DNA of 46,112 nucleotides from Candidatus Oscillibacter excrementigallinarum (lineage in GTDB: Bacteria > Bacillota > Clostridia > Oscillospirales > Oscillospiraceae). The notes under the pieces were generated by a model. The model was not told where the DNA came from. It saw nothing but the letters and a program-made list of their open reading frames with translations, and ran no database searches. The translations under genes and the position numbers were made by a program. Positions 14,083-22,496 of this stretch are shown here, piece by piece; the stretch's first letter is position 1; every line of letters starts with the position of its first letter. Location of the stretch: contig DWZJ01000108.1 in NCBI GenBank assembly GCA_019118245.1, positions 1 through 46,112 on the forward strand, given 5' to 3'.

Positions 14083-15066
14083 ATGATCATGCGATTCCTG
14101 AAAAAGATCCCGGCCGGTATGATGGTCGTTCCCATGCTGTTGGGCGCGGTCATCAATACCTTTATCCCGGAGGTCACCAACATCGGCTCGTTTACCACGG
14201 CCATCTTTACCAGCGCGGGCGCCAACACCGCCATCGGTATCCAGCTCTTCTGCCTGGGCACCACCCTGCGGTTCCGGGAGATGGGAGGCGTCGTCAAACG
14301 GGGCGGCGTGCTGCTGATCTCCAAGTTCGTTATCGGCGCTGTCATCGGCATCGTCGTCGGCAAGGTGTTCGGCCCCACCGGCCTGCTGGGCCTGAGCTCT
14401 CTGGCCATCATCTCCGCCGTGACCAACTCCAACGGCTCTATCTACCTGGCTCTGATGAATTCTTACGGCGACAAGGTGGACCAGGCGGCCATGCCCCTGC
14501 TGGCCATCAACGACGGCCCCATGCTGACCATGATCGCCATGGGCCTGGGCGGCCTGGCGGACATCCCCTTCATGGCTCTGGTGGCTGCCATCGGCCCCAT
14601 CCTGGTGGGCATGATCCTGGGCAACATCGACAAGGACCTGTCTGACTTCCTGGCGCCCGCCGGCAGCATCCTGCTGCCCTTCGTGGGCTTCTGCCTGGGC
14701 TCCGGCATGAACCTGACCAACATCGTCAAGGGCGGCGCCCAGGGCATCCTGCTGGGCCTGGTCACCTGCTTCATCGGCGGTGCCTTCATCGTGCTGTGCG
14801 ACAAGTTCATCAGCCGCCGTCCCGGCTACGCCGGCTGGGCCGTGGCCACCACCGCAGGCAACGCCGTGGCAGTCCCCGCGGTCATCGCGGAGGCGGATCC
14901 CTCCTGGCTGCCGTTTGCAGACGTCGCGACCTCTCAGGTGGCTGCTTCCGCCATCCTGACCGCCATCCTGGTGCCCATCATCACATCCTGGTGGGCCAAG
15001 AAGTACGGATGCCCCCAGTTCCCGAAGGACGAGGCGCAGAGAGCCCTGTTTGAAAAGCAGGCATAA
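14083..15066 (+). CDS. kdgT: 2-keto-3-deoxygluconate permease family transporter
   Basis: 327 residues, about ten membrane helices, with the KdgT opening MRFLKKIPAGMMVVPMLLGA and the conserved core SAVTNSNGSIYLALMNSYGD. GGAGG lies upstream of ATG 14083; a second Met at 14089 is possible. KdgT proteins import 2-keto-3-deoxygluconate or related sugar acids with protons. It is the first gene of an operon with a split UxaA-type dehydratase, so the imported acid is probably hexonate-derived. The substrate is inferred from family and context. Confidence 0.9.
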   Translation: MIMRFLKKIPAGMMVVPMLLGAVINTFIPEVTNIGSFTTAIFTSAGANTAIGIQLFCLGTTLRFREMGGVVKRGGVLLISKFVIGAVIGIVVGKVFGPTGLLGLSSLAIISAVTNSNGSIYLALMNSYGDKVDQAAMPLLAINDGPMLTMIAMGLGGLADIPFMALVAAIGPILVGMILGNIDKDLSDFLAPAGSILLPFVGFCLGSGMNLTNIVKGGAQGILLGLVTCFIGGAFIVLCDKFISRRPGYAGWAVATTAGNAVAVPAVIAEADPSWLPFADVATSQVAASAILTAILVPIITSWWAKKYGCPQFPKDEAQRALFEKQA

Positions 15067-15120
15067 ACCATTTCATACCGATCAATCATTTCCGTTGAGG
15101 AACGAAAGGAGTACATCATT

Positions 15121-15411
15121 ATGGTGAACGCAATCATCGTGGAGCCCCAGGACAATGTGGTTGTCGCCATCGAGCCCATCAAGAAGGGCGAGACCGTGAC
15201 CTACATGTGCGCCGGTGAGCAGAAGACCATCACCGCCCTGGAGGACATCACCATCTACCACAAGCTGGCCGCCTGTGACATCAAGAAGGGCGAGCCCATC
15301 GTCAAGTACGGCGAGCACATCGGCCTGGCTGCCCGCGACATCAAGCAGGGCGAGCATGTGCACACCCACAACCTGGAAGAGCACCGCGAGAACCTGGAAG
15401 CCAAGGGTTGA
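15121..15411 (+). CDS. UxaA-family small subunit (SAF domain)
   Basis: 96 residues forming one SAF domain (EPIKKGETVTY...KYGEHIGLAARDIKQGEHVHTHN), equal to the N-terminal part of one-piece altronate or galactarate dehydratases. It partners the large subunit that starts 18 bases later. In this family the small subunit closes the metal-bound active site. The same two-subunit layout occurs in (2R)-sulfolactate sulfo-lyase (SuyAB), so a sulfonate substrate is an alternative; KdgT next door favours a sugar acid. Confidence 0.85.
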   Translation: MVNAIIVEPQDNVVVAIEPIKKGETVTYMCAGEQKTITALEDITIYHKLAACDIKKGEPIVKYGEHIGLAARDIKQGEHVHTHNLEEHRENLEAKG

Positions 15412-15429
15412 GAGAAGGAGGATACGAAT

Positions 15430-16593
15430 ATGAATTTCTACGGTTATAAGCGTCCGGACGGCCGCGTGGGCGTCCGCAACAAGGTCCTGATCCTGCCCGC
15501 CAGCGTCTGCGCCTCTGACACCACCCGCATCATCTCCCAGCAGGTGGTGGGCTCCGTCACCTTCAATAACCAGCTGGGCTGCTCCCAGGTGGCTCCCGAC
15601 CAGCAGTTCACCATGGACGTCATGGCCGGCTACGCCGCCAACCCCAATGTCTACGGCACTGTGGTGGTGTCCCTGGGCTGCGAGAACTGCCAGATGGACC
15701 TGGTGGTGAAGGCCATCCAGGAGCGCACCAACAAGCCCCTGAAGCAGGTCATCATCCAGGAGGCCGGCGGCACCCTGAAGGCCATCGACATGGCCGTCCG
15801 CTACGCCAAGGAGATGGTGGAGGAGGCCTCCCTGCTGCAGAAGGAGGAGTTCCCCATGTCCGAGCTGATCCTGGGCACTGAGTGCGGCGGTTCCGACCCC
15901 ACCAGCGGCCTGGCTGCCAATCCCCTGATCGGCCAGCTCAGCGATCTGATCGTCAAGGAGGGCGGTACCTCCATCCTGTCCGAGACCACCGAGTTCATCG
16001 GCGCCGAGCACATCCTGGCCCGCCGTGCCGCCAACAAGGAGGTCCACGACCGGATCTATGAGATCGTCCACCGCTATGAGGAGTCTCTGCGGGTCGTGGG
16101 CGAGGAAGTCCGCGAGGGCAACCCCTCTCCCGGCAACAAGGCCGGCGGCATCACCAGCCTGGAGGAGAAGTCCCTGGGCTGCATCCACAAGGGCGGCCAC
16201 AGCCCCGTCATGGCCGTGTATGACTACGCCAAGCAGGTGGAGGCCAAGCAGGGCCTGGTGATCATGGACACCCCGGGCAACGATCCCTCCTCTGTGGCCG
16301 GCATGGTGGCCGGCGGCGCCCAGGTGGTGGTGTTCTCCACCGGCCGCGGCACCCCCACCGGCAACCCCCTGGTGCCCGTCATCAAGATCACCGGCAACAA
16401 GCTGACCTACGCCAACATGATCGACAACATCGACGTGGACGCCTCTCCCCTGATCTACGGCACCAAGACCATCGAGGAGCTGGGCCAGGAGCTGCTGAAG
16501 CTGACCCAGGAGGTGGCCTGCGGCAAGCAGACCAAGGCCGAGTCCCTGGGCTACACCGAGATGGCCATCGCCCGCGTGTGCAACTTCGTGTGA
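15430..16593 (+). CDS. UxaA-family large subunit, altronate dehydratase-like
   Basis: 387 residues starting MNFYGYKRPDGRVGVRNKVL, the hallmark of the UxaA/GarD C-terminal catalytic domain. Further family motifs include LGCENCQMD, GTECGGSDPTSG and the late FSTGRGTPTGNPLVPVIKI, with conserved Cys, Asp and Thr residues of the iron-dependent active site. These enzymes dehydrate an aldonate to its 2-keto-3-deoxy form. AGAAGGAGG stands before the ATG. A strong terminator follows. Substrate options are altronate, galactarate-type acids, or sulfolactate by the SuyB relationship; sequence alone does not decide. Confidence 0.88.
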   Translation: MNFYGYKRPDGRVGVRNKVLILPASVCASDTTRIISQQVVGSVTFNNQLGCSQVAPDQQFTMDVMAGYAANPNVYGTVVVSLGCENCQMDLVVKAIQERTNKPLKQVIIQEAGGTLKAIDMAVRYAKEMVEEASLLQKEEFPMSELILGTECGGSDPTSGLAANPLIGQLSDLIVKEGGTSILSETTEFIGAEHILARRAANKEVHDRIYEIVHRYEESLRVVGEEVREGNPSPGNKAGGITSLEEKSLGCIHKGGHSPVMAVYDYAKQVEAKQGLVIMDTPGNDPSSVAGMVAGGAQVVVFSTGRGTPTGNPLVPVIKITGNKLTYANMIDNIDVDASPLIYGTKTIEELGQELLKLTQEVACGKQTKAESLGYTEMAIARVCNFV

Positions 16594-16624
16594 TCGGATC
16601 CGCAGCGGCATAACAGATCCAATA

Positions 16625-16663
16625 AAACAGCGGAATGCCCATAGGGCATTCCGCTGTTTTTTT
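16625..16663. terminator. Bidirectional intrinsic terminator
   Basis: Perfect 14-bp stem around loop ATA (16641-16643), preceded by AAAA on the left and followed by seven Ts on the right. It ends the sugar-acid operon on the plus strand and the GtrA gene on the minus strand. Confidence 0.95.
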
Positions 16664-16700
16664 CTGACAAGGGACCGTTTTTCAGGTCCCGGCCAACCGC

Positions 16701-17111
16701 TTATTTGAAAATAAAGAACTTGCTGACGACGTAGTTCACCAGGATCACGATGACGTTGACCACGATCTTGGAGAGCAGCCGGTCCACCAACAGCCACTCC
16801 ACCAGGACCACCATGAGGACGGTGTCCAGCACCAGGGTGAAGAGCCGGACTGCCAGAAAGGAGGCGAACTCCCGGAGGGCGGCTCTGTTCCGCCAGCCCT
16901 TGCTCTGAAAGACGATGGCCTTGTTGGTGATGAAGGCAAAGGCAAAGGCGAAGAACCAGGCGATGATGTTGGAGGGGACCAGGGCCACGCCGAGATGGCC
17001 GCACAGGTGGAACACCGCGATGTTGATGACCGTGGAGCCCACGCCGAAGATGCCGTACAGGATCAGCTCCCGCTCTTTTTTCAAAAATGCAAGCGCCTTG
17101 GAAAACAGCAC
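16701..17111 (-). CDS. GtrA-like membrane protein
   Basis: 136 residues with four membrane helices. The GtrA family pattern is clear: LILYGIFGVGSTVINIAVFH at the first helix, an Asn/Lys-rich NKAIVFQSKG between helices 2 and 3, and a C-terminal NYVVSKFFIFK. GtrA-like proteins flip lipid-linked sugars (undecaprenyl-phosphate-glucose type) or assist wall-polymer glycosylation. It diverges from a surface-polysaccharide gene set, which fits. Its promoter is TTGACT (17185-17180), 17 bases, TACAAT (17162-17157). Confidence 0.92.
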   Translation of the reverse strand: MLFSKALAFLKKERELILYGIFGVGSTVINIAVFHLCGHLGVALVPSNIIAWFFAFAFAFITNKAIVFQSKGWRNRAALREFASFLAVRLFTLVLDTVLMVVLVEWLLVDRLLSKIVVNVIVILVNYVVSKFFIFK

Positions 17112-17156
17112 GGCAGCGCCCCTCCCTCTGTTGTGATACGAAAATCCGCAACAGGG

Positions 17157-17185
17157 ATTGTATCAGCTCCGGCGACGGAAGTCAA
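17157..17185 (-). promoter_or_regulatory. Promoter of the GtrA gene
   Basis: Minus-strand TTGACT (17185-17180), exactly 17 bases, TACAAT (17162-17157), about 45 bases before the ATG. Confidence 0.7.
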
Positions 17186-17217
17186 TCGCCGGGCGGGGAA
17201 GTTCGGCGGCGCCGGAC

Positions 17218-17246
17218 TTGTAATCCGGGGGCTGGTTTGCTATAAT
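17218..17246 (+). promoter_or_regulatory. Promoter of the ATP-grasp operon
   Basis: TTGTAA (17218-17223), 17 bases, TATAAT (17241-17246), 36 bases before the ATP-grasp ATG. It is divergent from the GtrA promoter. Confidence 0.8.
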
Positions 17247-17282
17247 AGCTCTGCCATATTGGGCGCAGACAGGAGGACGGAG

Positions 17283-18389
17283 ATGGAGACGGTGGTGATC
17301 ACGGACGGCAAGTACCGGTCGTCCATTGCCGCGGCGCGGGCCCTGGGCCGCGCGGGCTATCAGGTGGTGGTGACCCAGACTCGGAAGGACGCCTCCCTGG
17401 AACCGCCGGTGTTCACCTCCCGCTTCGTGGCCCAGGGACGGTGGATCGAGGGCGCGGCGGCGGACCCGGACTATCCGGACCGGCTGCTGGCGCTGCTGGG
17501 GGAGTATGACCGCCCGGTCCTCTTCTGTGTGGGGGCGGTGACGCTGAACGCCGCGGCCCGGCAGCGGGAGCGGTTCGCCCAGGTCTGTGACTTCCTCATC
17601 GCGCCGCCGGAGGTGCTGGACCAACTGAACGACAAGGAGACGGTCCACGCCCGCTGCGAGGCCCTGGGCATCCCTGTGCCCAGGGAGTACACGGGGGAGC
17701 CGGACAGCTATCCCGTGGTCATCAAGCCCCACTGCGGCGAGAAATTCGGCCTGAAGGCCCGGGACCGCTATCGGGTGGCCCGGGACCGGCAGGAATATGA
17801 GGCTGCCCTGGCGGCCATGGGGGCCTATGACCCCAGCCCCATCGTTCAGCAGAAGGTGGACGGTCCAGGCGCCGGCGCCAGCTTGCTGCTGGACCGGGAC
17901 AGCCGGCTGGTCGGCGCCATCTGCCATCGCCGGATCCGGGAGTATCCGGCGGCCGGCGGGCCCTCCACCTGCTGTGAGAGCTTTTATGACGAAGATATGA
18001 TCCGGCACGCCTACCGCCTGCTCCAGTCGTTTCGATTTGTGGGACTGGCCATGGTGGAGTTCAAGGGGGACTGCGTGCTGGAGGTGAACCCCCGGATCTG
18101 GGGCAGCTTCCCCATGACGGAGCAGGCCGGGAGCCCCATTGCCGTCCGGTATGCCCAGGCAGCTGCTGGGGCGGCGCTGGACTACCAGCCCCGGGACTAT
18201 GCTGCCGGCGTGCGGATGCGGTTCCTCCTCAACGACACCGTGGCCATGCTGGACTACCTGCGCCACGGGCGGCCCGGGCCGTTTTTCCAGGGAGTCGCGG
18301 ACTGCTTCCGGGCGAAGGAGGCCCTCTCCTGCCGGGAGGACCCGGCCCCCATGCGCCGGTACCTCAGGAACAACCTGCTGCGGAGGTAA
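17283..18389 (+). CDS. ATP-grasp domain protein
   Basis: 368 residues. The N-terminal pre-ATP-grasp fold begins METVVITDGKYRSSIAAARA. The ATP-grasp region includes LNDKETVHARCEALGIPVP, the nucleotide Lys in YPVVIKPHCGEKFGLKARDR, and the metal site VEFKGDCVLEVNPRIWGS. These enzymes join a carboxylate to an amine or thiol through acyl-phosphate. The carbamoyl-phosphate-synthase-like subtype found here is common in polysaccharide and wall-modification loci. It overlaps no neighbour but ends 2 bases before the PHP gene, so they are one operon. The substrate is unknown. Confidence 0.9.
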   Translation: METVVITDGKYRSSIAAARALGRAGYQVVVTQTRKDASLEPPVFTSRFVAQGRWIEGAAADPDYPDRLLALLGEYDRPVLFCVGAVTLNAAARQRERFAQVCDFLIAPPEVLDQLNDKETVHARCEALGIPVPREYTGEPDSYPVVIKPHCGEKFGLKARDRYRVARDRQEYEAALAAMGAYDPSPIVQQKVDGPGAGASLLLDRDSRLVGAICHRRIREYPAAGGPSTCCESFYDEDMIRHAYRLLQSFRFVGLAMVEFKGDCVLEVNPRIWGSFPMTEQAGSPIAVRYAQAAAGAALDYQPRDYAAGVRMRFLLNDTVAMLDYLRHGRPGPFFQGVADCFRAKEALSCREDPAPMRRYLRNNLLRR

Positions 18390-18391
18390 CG

Positions 18392-19132
18392 ATGGAGCTG
18401 AGACTGGATCTGCATATCCACTCGGAACGCTCGCCGGACGGCTGCATGACCCTGGCGGAGATCGCGGAGCGGGCCAGGGCCGCCGGGCTGAACGGCGTGG
18501 CCGTCTGCGACCACGACCGGGTGCTGGAGGAGGTGCCGGGATTTCCGGATCTCCTGCTGATCCCCGGTATCGAGGTGTCCACGGAGTACGGGCACCTGCT
18601 GGGGCTGTTCGTCCGGGAGCCCATCGGCACCCGGAAATTCGCGGAGGCGGTGGAGCGCATCCACAGCCAGGGGGGGCTGGCGGTGCTGGCCCATCCCTTT
18701 GAGCACAGCCGGGACGCTGGACGCATCGCCCCCATCGTCCCCCTGCTGGACGGGGTGGAGGTCTGGAACAGCCGGGCGGAGCGGAAGATCGCAGACGCCA
18801 ATTCCCTGGCGGAGACCTTTGCCAGGACCCACGGTCTCCGCCGCTTTGCGGGGAGCGATGCCCATGTGCCCCAGGAGATCGGCCACGGCGTCACGGTGAT
18901 CCAGGCGGAGGCGTGTACGCTGGAGGCGGTGAAGGCCGCCCTGCTGCGCGGCGAGACCCGGATACGGGGCTGCCGGAGCAAGGCCTGGCACACCGCCCGG
19001 AGCCAGCTGACCAAACGGAAAAAGACCAAGGCGGGGCCGGTGGCCTATGCCAAATGGGCGGCCTTTGCGCTGAAGTGCTGCGCCCAGGACCTCATCAGAA
19101 AAGGAGACGGAACGGATGTCACTGATCGTTAA
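18392..19132 (+). CDS. PHP-domain phosphoesterase
   Basis: 246 residues. PHP motifs are intact: DLHIHSERSPDG (metal His8, His10), CDHD, PGIEVST, LAHPF and GSDAHVP. These residues bind a trinuclear metal centre for phosphoester hydrolysis, as in the TrpH/YciV 3',5'-nucleotide phosphatases. A basic C-terminal tail (KRKKTKAG) follows. It ends inside the deacetylase gene (17-base overlap), which makes the three genes a coupled unit. The substrate is unknown; nucleotide or phosphosugar is possible. Confidence 0.9.
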   Translation: MELRLDLHIHSERSPDGCMTLAEIAERARAAGLNGVAVCDHDRVLEEVPGFPDLLLIPGIEVSTEYGHLLGLFVREPIGTRKFAEAVERIHSQGGLAVLAHPFEHSRDAGRIAPIVPLLDGVEVWNSRAERKIADANSLAETFARTHGLRRFAGSDAHVPQEIGHGVTVIQAEACTLEAVKAALLRGETRIRGCRSKAWHTARSQLTKRKKTKAGPVAYAKWAAFALKCCAQDLIRKGDGTDVTDR

Positions 19133-20402
19133 AATCGGAAAAAAGGGAAAGAGGATCGTGAAGAAGGTGCTCCAGCCGGCGGAGAAGCACAATGTCAGCT
19201 ATACCCGCCGCATCGAGCGGATCAAGACGGACCGGCGGATCTGCGCCATGACCTTTGACGACGGCCCCATGGATCTGCCGTCCTCCCCGGACCGCTTCGG
19301 CGGAAAGTCCCTGACGGACGTGCTGCTGGACACCCTGGCGGAGTTTGGCGCCAAGGGGACCTTTGACGTGGTGGGGGACACCAGCGAAAACTATCCGGAC
19401 AAGGCCGGCAAGGTGGGCAGCGCCGCGTGGGGCGGCGTGAAGTACGACCACTATCCGGACATCCACCAGGACGACAAGGGCGGCGCGGAGCACAACGACC
19501 GCCTGATCCGCCGCATCCTGGCGGAGGGGCACCAGATCACCAACCACGGCTACCGCCACATCATCTTCGGCAAGAAGCCCTTCGTCTACGGCGCCCGGGT
19601 GTACCTTGGCAGCCTGGACAAGGCGGTGGAGGACCTGCAGAAGCTGGACCGGCTGATGCGGGACCGCTACGGCTATCAGATCACCCTGCACCGGCCGCCC
19701 CACTATGTGGATAAGATGCAGGACGGCTTCACCAGCTACGACGTCTGCGACAAGATGGGCTATCAGTATATGGCCGCCTCCTTCGACGGGGCGGGCTGGC
19801 TGCCCTCCACCCTCTCCGACCCGGATGCCGCCCTGGAGGCGGAGGTGAACGCCATGGTGGAGCCCGTGCGGAAGGCATTGGAGAAGGACCCGGACTTCTT
19901 CTGCGGGCAGATCATCTTCCAGAAGGACGGCTACAACATGGGCAAGCGCACGCCGGTGGCCTTCGGCCTTCGCAAGCAACTGGAGCTGCTGAAGGAGTAC
20001 GGCTATCAGGTGGTCACGGTGGACACGCTGCTGGCGGAGAGCTCCTTTGCCGACCTGGGGCGGGACGACCCGCTGTTCGAGAAGCTGAACAAGCTCCAGC
20101 AGGAGCGGGCCGTCGTCTACTCGGACAACTGCCTCCGGCTGGACGCGGTGATGACCTGCGGAGAGCTGGCCATGCTGCTGGCCCCCAAGGAGGAGGCCCT
20201 GGGCCGCCGCTGGGCGGCGGTCCGCAGAAGCGGGAAGCACGAAGACGCCTATTGGGGCGCCATGGACTGGTGCGCCGAGCAGGGGCTGCTGCCCCGGGGC
20301 ACCAAGTCCGACGCGCCGGTCACGGCCCTGCCGGAGGGGCTGTTCGCCCCGGTCAGCGACTTCACCCGCCGCAGCATTTACGGGGCCTATAAGAACCAGT
20401 GA
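19116..20402 (+). CDS. Polysaccharide deacetylase with C-terminal SLH-like segment
   Basis: 428 residues. The NodB domain shows motif 1 TFDDGPMD (Asp48, Asp49), motif 2 NHGYRH (His144, His148) and motif 3 LHRPPH (191-196), giving a full zinc site. The N-terminus is basic without a clear signal peptide. After residue 360 the sequence LDAVMTCGELAMLLA...DAYWGAMDWCAEQGLLPRG resembles an S-layer-homology repeat, which would anchor the enzyme to secondary wall polymer. It should remove N- or O-acetyl groups from a wall or surface glycan. The SLH reading is tentative. Confidence 0.88.
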   Translation: MSLIVKIGKKGKRIVKKVLQPAEKHNVSYTRRIERIKTDRRICAMTFDDGPMDLPSSPDRFGGKSLTDVLLDTLAEFGAKGTFDVVGDTSENYPDKAGKVGSAAWGGVKYDHYPDIHQDDKGGAEHNDRLIRRILAEGHQITNHGYRHIIFGKKPFVYGARVYLGSLDKAVEDLQKLDRLMRDRYGYQITLHRPPHYVDKMQDGFTSYDVCDKMGYQYMAASFDGAGWLPSTLSDPDAALEAEVNAMVEPVRKALEKDPDFFCGQIIFQKDGYNMGKRTPVAFGLRKQLELLKEYGYQVVTVDTLLAESSFADLGRDDPLFEKLNKLQQERAVVYSDNCLRLDAVMTCGELAMLLAPKEEALGRRWAAVRRSGKHEDAYWGAMDWCAEQGLLPRGTKSDAPVTALPEGLFAPVSDFTRRSIYGAYKNQ

Positions 20403-20428
20403 AGAGATAAAAGATCAGAGATAAAAGA

Positions 20429-20458
20429 TACGCGGCGCGGAAAATTCCGCGCCGCGTA
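20429..20458. terminator. Convergent intrinsic terminator
   Basis: Perfect 14-bp palindromic stem with a 2-base centre. On the plus strand it is followed by TAGTTCATTTT and on the minus strand by an AT-rich tract. It separates the deacetylase operon from the converging DUF4127 gene. Confidence 0.75.
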
Positions 20459-20484
20459 GTTCATTTTGTGTCGCCAGGTGCCGC

Positions 20485-22296
20485 TCAATCCTCTGCAAGG
20501 GCCGCGTCGATGGTGAAGGCGATCTCAAAGGTGCGGTTCCAGGGGAAGTACACGTCCGAGATGGTGACATCGGTGATCTCCCGATCGGCGTAGGGGGCCA
20601 GGGAGGTGATGACCCGGCCGCCCCGGAGGTTGGAACACACCATCTCCTCGCAGGCCGGGAGGAACAGGTCCTCCAGCTTGTTCTGGATCAGCTTTCCGGT
20701 GACGGGATTGGGCAGGAGGTTGTTGCGGTCCTCCCCCAGGTTCTTGATATACACATTCAGCTGCCCCTGGGCGTGCAGACTATAGGCATAGGTGAGGGCC
20801 ATGGAGTTTGCGAGCTGCCGCACATGGCCGATGTCGCAGGCCTCGTTCGGTTCCTCGCTGCAGGCCAGGTAGAGGTAGCGGGAAAAGCCCATGGCCATGG
20901 CGGCGCCGGTGACGTTGGCCTGTTCATACTGGCCGGCAAAGGCCACCAGCTGCCCGAAGTCCACCCGGTCGAACAGCATCTGCCGCAGCGTGCTGCCGTA
21001 GGCGTTGTTGCTGGCCTCGATCAGGGCGGTGGGGATGTGGTGCTGGAGGTTGTACTCCAGTGCGGAGACCAGCTCCTCACAGTACGCCTGGGCCTGTTCC
21101 GGGTCCGCGGGGGCCGTCATCACCAGGAACTGGAGCTCGGCTTCCTCCTCCGGCACCCGGATGGCCTGGAACAGGTCCAGGTGGAGGTCCACCGTCTCCT
21201 CCAGGGTGTAGCGGTCGTATTCCGACGAGGGGATGCCCTGGCTGCCGCCGATGTAGCGGACAGAGGTCTTGACCTGGTAGCCGTCGTAGTCGTCCTGGGC
21301 GATCTGGCAGACCAGGAGGCGGGCCAGGCTGTCCAGCCCGGTCAGCAGGGTGCTGCCCCGGCCCAGCTGCTGCTCGATATAATGCAGCTCATTGTAGTGG
21401 ATGTTGGGGGCGTTGGAGGAGTCGTCGATGCCGATCAGCAGGTGGATGTTGTCGTAGGGGGCCGTCTTCAGGGCGGAGATCACATAGTCTGTCAGCTGGA
21501 GCTTCCGCATCCGGACGCCCAGGTAGTCGTCGATGATCTCCTGGGTCAGCACGGTCTCATAGTCGGCGTTGCCCAGAGTGTCCTCCGCCAGGGTGACGCC
21601 GTCCTCGGCATAGCGGTAATTGGCAAAGACGTTCTCCAGCGTCAGATCGTCCCCCTCCAGGGCGGGACGAGCCACCATGCCATAGGCCCGCAGGGCGTTG
21701 TACTCCTCCAGCCCGAAGCCCTGATACCCCACGGTGGAGGCCAGCCGCACCACGCTGTCAAAGAGATAGATCCGGTTGTCCGGGTCCTCCGCCAGGGAGA
21801 AGATGAAGGCGTCGAAGGCCTCCGTCTCGCTCATGGTGGTGCCGTCGTCAAAGGTCAGGGGGAATTCCCCGCTGACGGAGCGGGAGTTCACCAGCCCGCC
21901 GGAGAACAGCTGGTCCAGGGACAGCAGGAACAGGTCGCAGCCCTGCCGGTCCATCTCCTGGACCCAGGTCATCAGGGCCTCCCGGTCGCCGTACTGGGTG
22001 CCGTTGCTGTTGGGCTCCTGGCCGTCCAGCTTCGTGCAGTAGGTGTCGCCTTCCGGCAGGACCATCTGGTACCCGGAGGCCTCCGCCAGATAGACCACGT
22101 CCTCCATGTTGTCGGTCCGGTCGTCCAGGGGAACATAGGCGATGACCTTATCCCAGTCCCGCACGTCCTCGATGGAGGTGTCCAGCGACTCCAGCGCCGA
22201 GGGGATCTCCCGCGCAGGCGTCAGCGCCCAGACCAGCACCACAAGGACAGCCGCCAGCACCAGGGCTGCGGCGGCGATGCAAAGCTTCTTCAGCAT
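20485..22296 (-). CDS. DUF4127 family protein, membrane-anchored
   Basis: 603 residues. One N-terminal helix (about 5-27) anchors a large outside domain. The sequence VIAYVPLDDRTDNMEDVVYLAEA near residue 52 is the DUF4127 opening (usually PLDERPxN), and LLIGIDDSSNAPNIHYNE and IEASNNAYGSTLRQML are further family blocks. The function of DUF4127 is not established. It sits among surface-glycan genes, which suggests an envelope role. Its promoter on the minus strand is TTGTCA, 17 bases, TATATT (22358 to 22330). Confidence 0.85.
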   Translation of the reverse strand: MLKKLCIAAAALVLAAVLVVLVWALTPAREIPSALESLDTSIEDVRDWDKVIAYVPLDDRTDNMEDVVYLAEASGYQMVLPEGDTYCTKLDGQEPNSNGTQYGDREALMTWVQEMDRQGCDLFLLSLDQLFSGGLVNSRSVSGEFPLTFDDGTTMSETEAFDAFIFSLAEDPDNRIYLFDSVVRLASTVGYQGFGLEEYNALRAYGMVARPALEGDDLTLENVFANYRYAEDGVTLAEDTLGNADYETVLTQEIIDDYLGVRMRKLQLTDYVISALKTAPYDNIHLLIGIDDSSNAPNIHYNELHYIEQQLGRGSTLLTGLDSLARLLVCQIAQDDYDGYQVKTSVRYIGGSQGIPSSEYDRYTLEETVDLHLDLFQAIRVPEEEAELQFLVMTAPADPEQAQAYCEELVSALEYNLQHHIPTALIEASNNAYGSTLRQMLFDRVDFGQLVAFAGQYEQANVTGAAMAMGFSRYLYLACSEEPNEACDIGHVRQLANSMALTYAYSLHAQGQLNVYIKNLGEDRNNLLPNPVTGKLIQNKLEDLFLPACEEMVCSNLRGGRVITSLAPYADREITDVTISDVYFPWNRTFEIAFTIDAALAED

Positions 22297-22329
22297 CTCT
22301 GAAGTACCTCTTTCTTGGTTGGTTTCTCC

Positions 22330-22358
22330 AATATATCATAGCTTCCCGGAGATGACAA
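22330..22358 (-). promoter_or_regulatory. Promoter of the DUF4127 gene
   Basis: Minus-strand TTGTCA (22358-22353), 17 bases, TATATT (22335-22330), 34 bases before the ATG. Confidence 0.6.
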
Positions 22359-22387
22359 GCCCCGCCGAACACCGGCGCACACAGGCG

Positions 22388-22419
22388 GAATTGACTTCAA
22401 TTCCCATCTATGGTACGAT
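22388..22419 (+). promoter_or_regulatory. Promoter of the GT2 operon with a palindrome on the -35
   Basis: TTGACT (22391-22396), 17 bases, TACGAT (22414-22419). A perfect palindrome GAATTGA-CT-TCAATTC (22388-22403) covers the -35, so a dimeric regulator could block this promoter. Confidence 0.65.
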
Positions 22420-22496
22420 GAACGGGACGATTTTTCCGCGGTTTTGGCGGAATCCGCTGGGGGAAGACCGCAAATTGTGTATAGGAGAGAGGCACC

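Noticed and set aside
15082-17151. A 689-codon open frame on the minus strand
   Set aside because: It lies antisense to the UxaA operon and GtrA, crosses the 16625-16663 terminator, and is composed of the Gly/Ala/Val/His/Leu residues expected from reverse-reading GC-rich genes.
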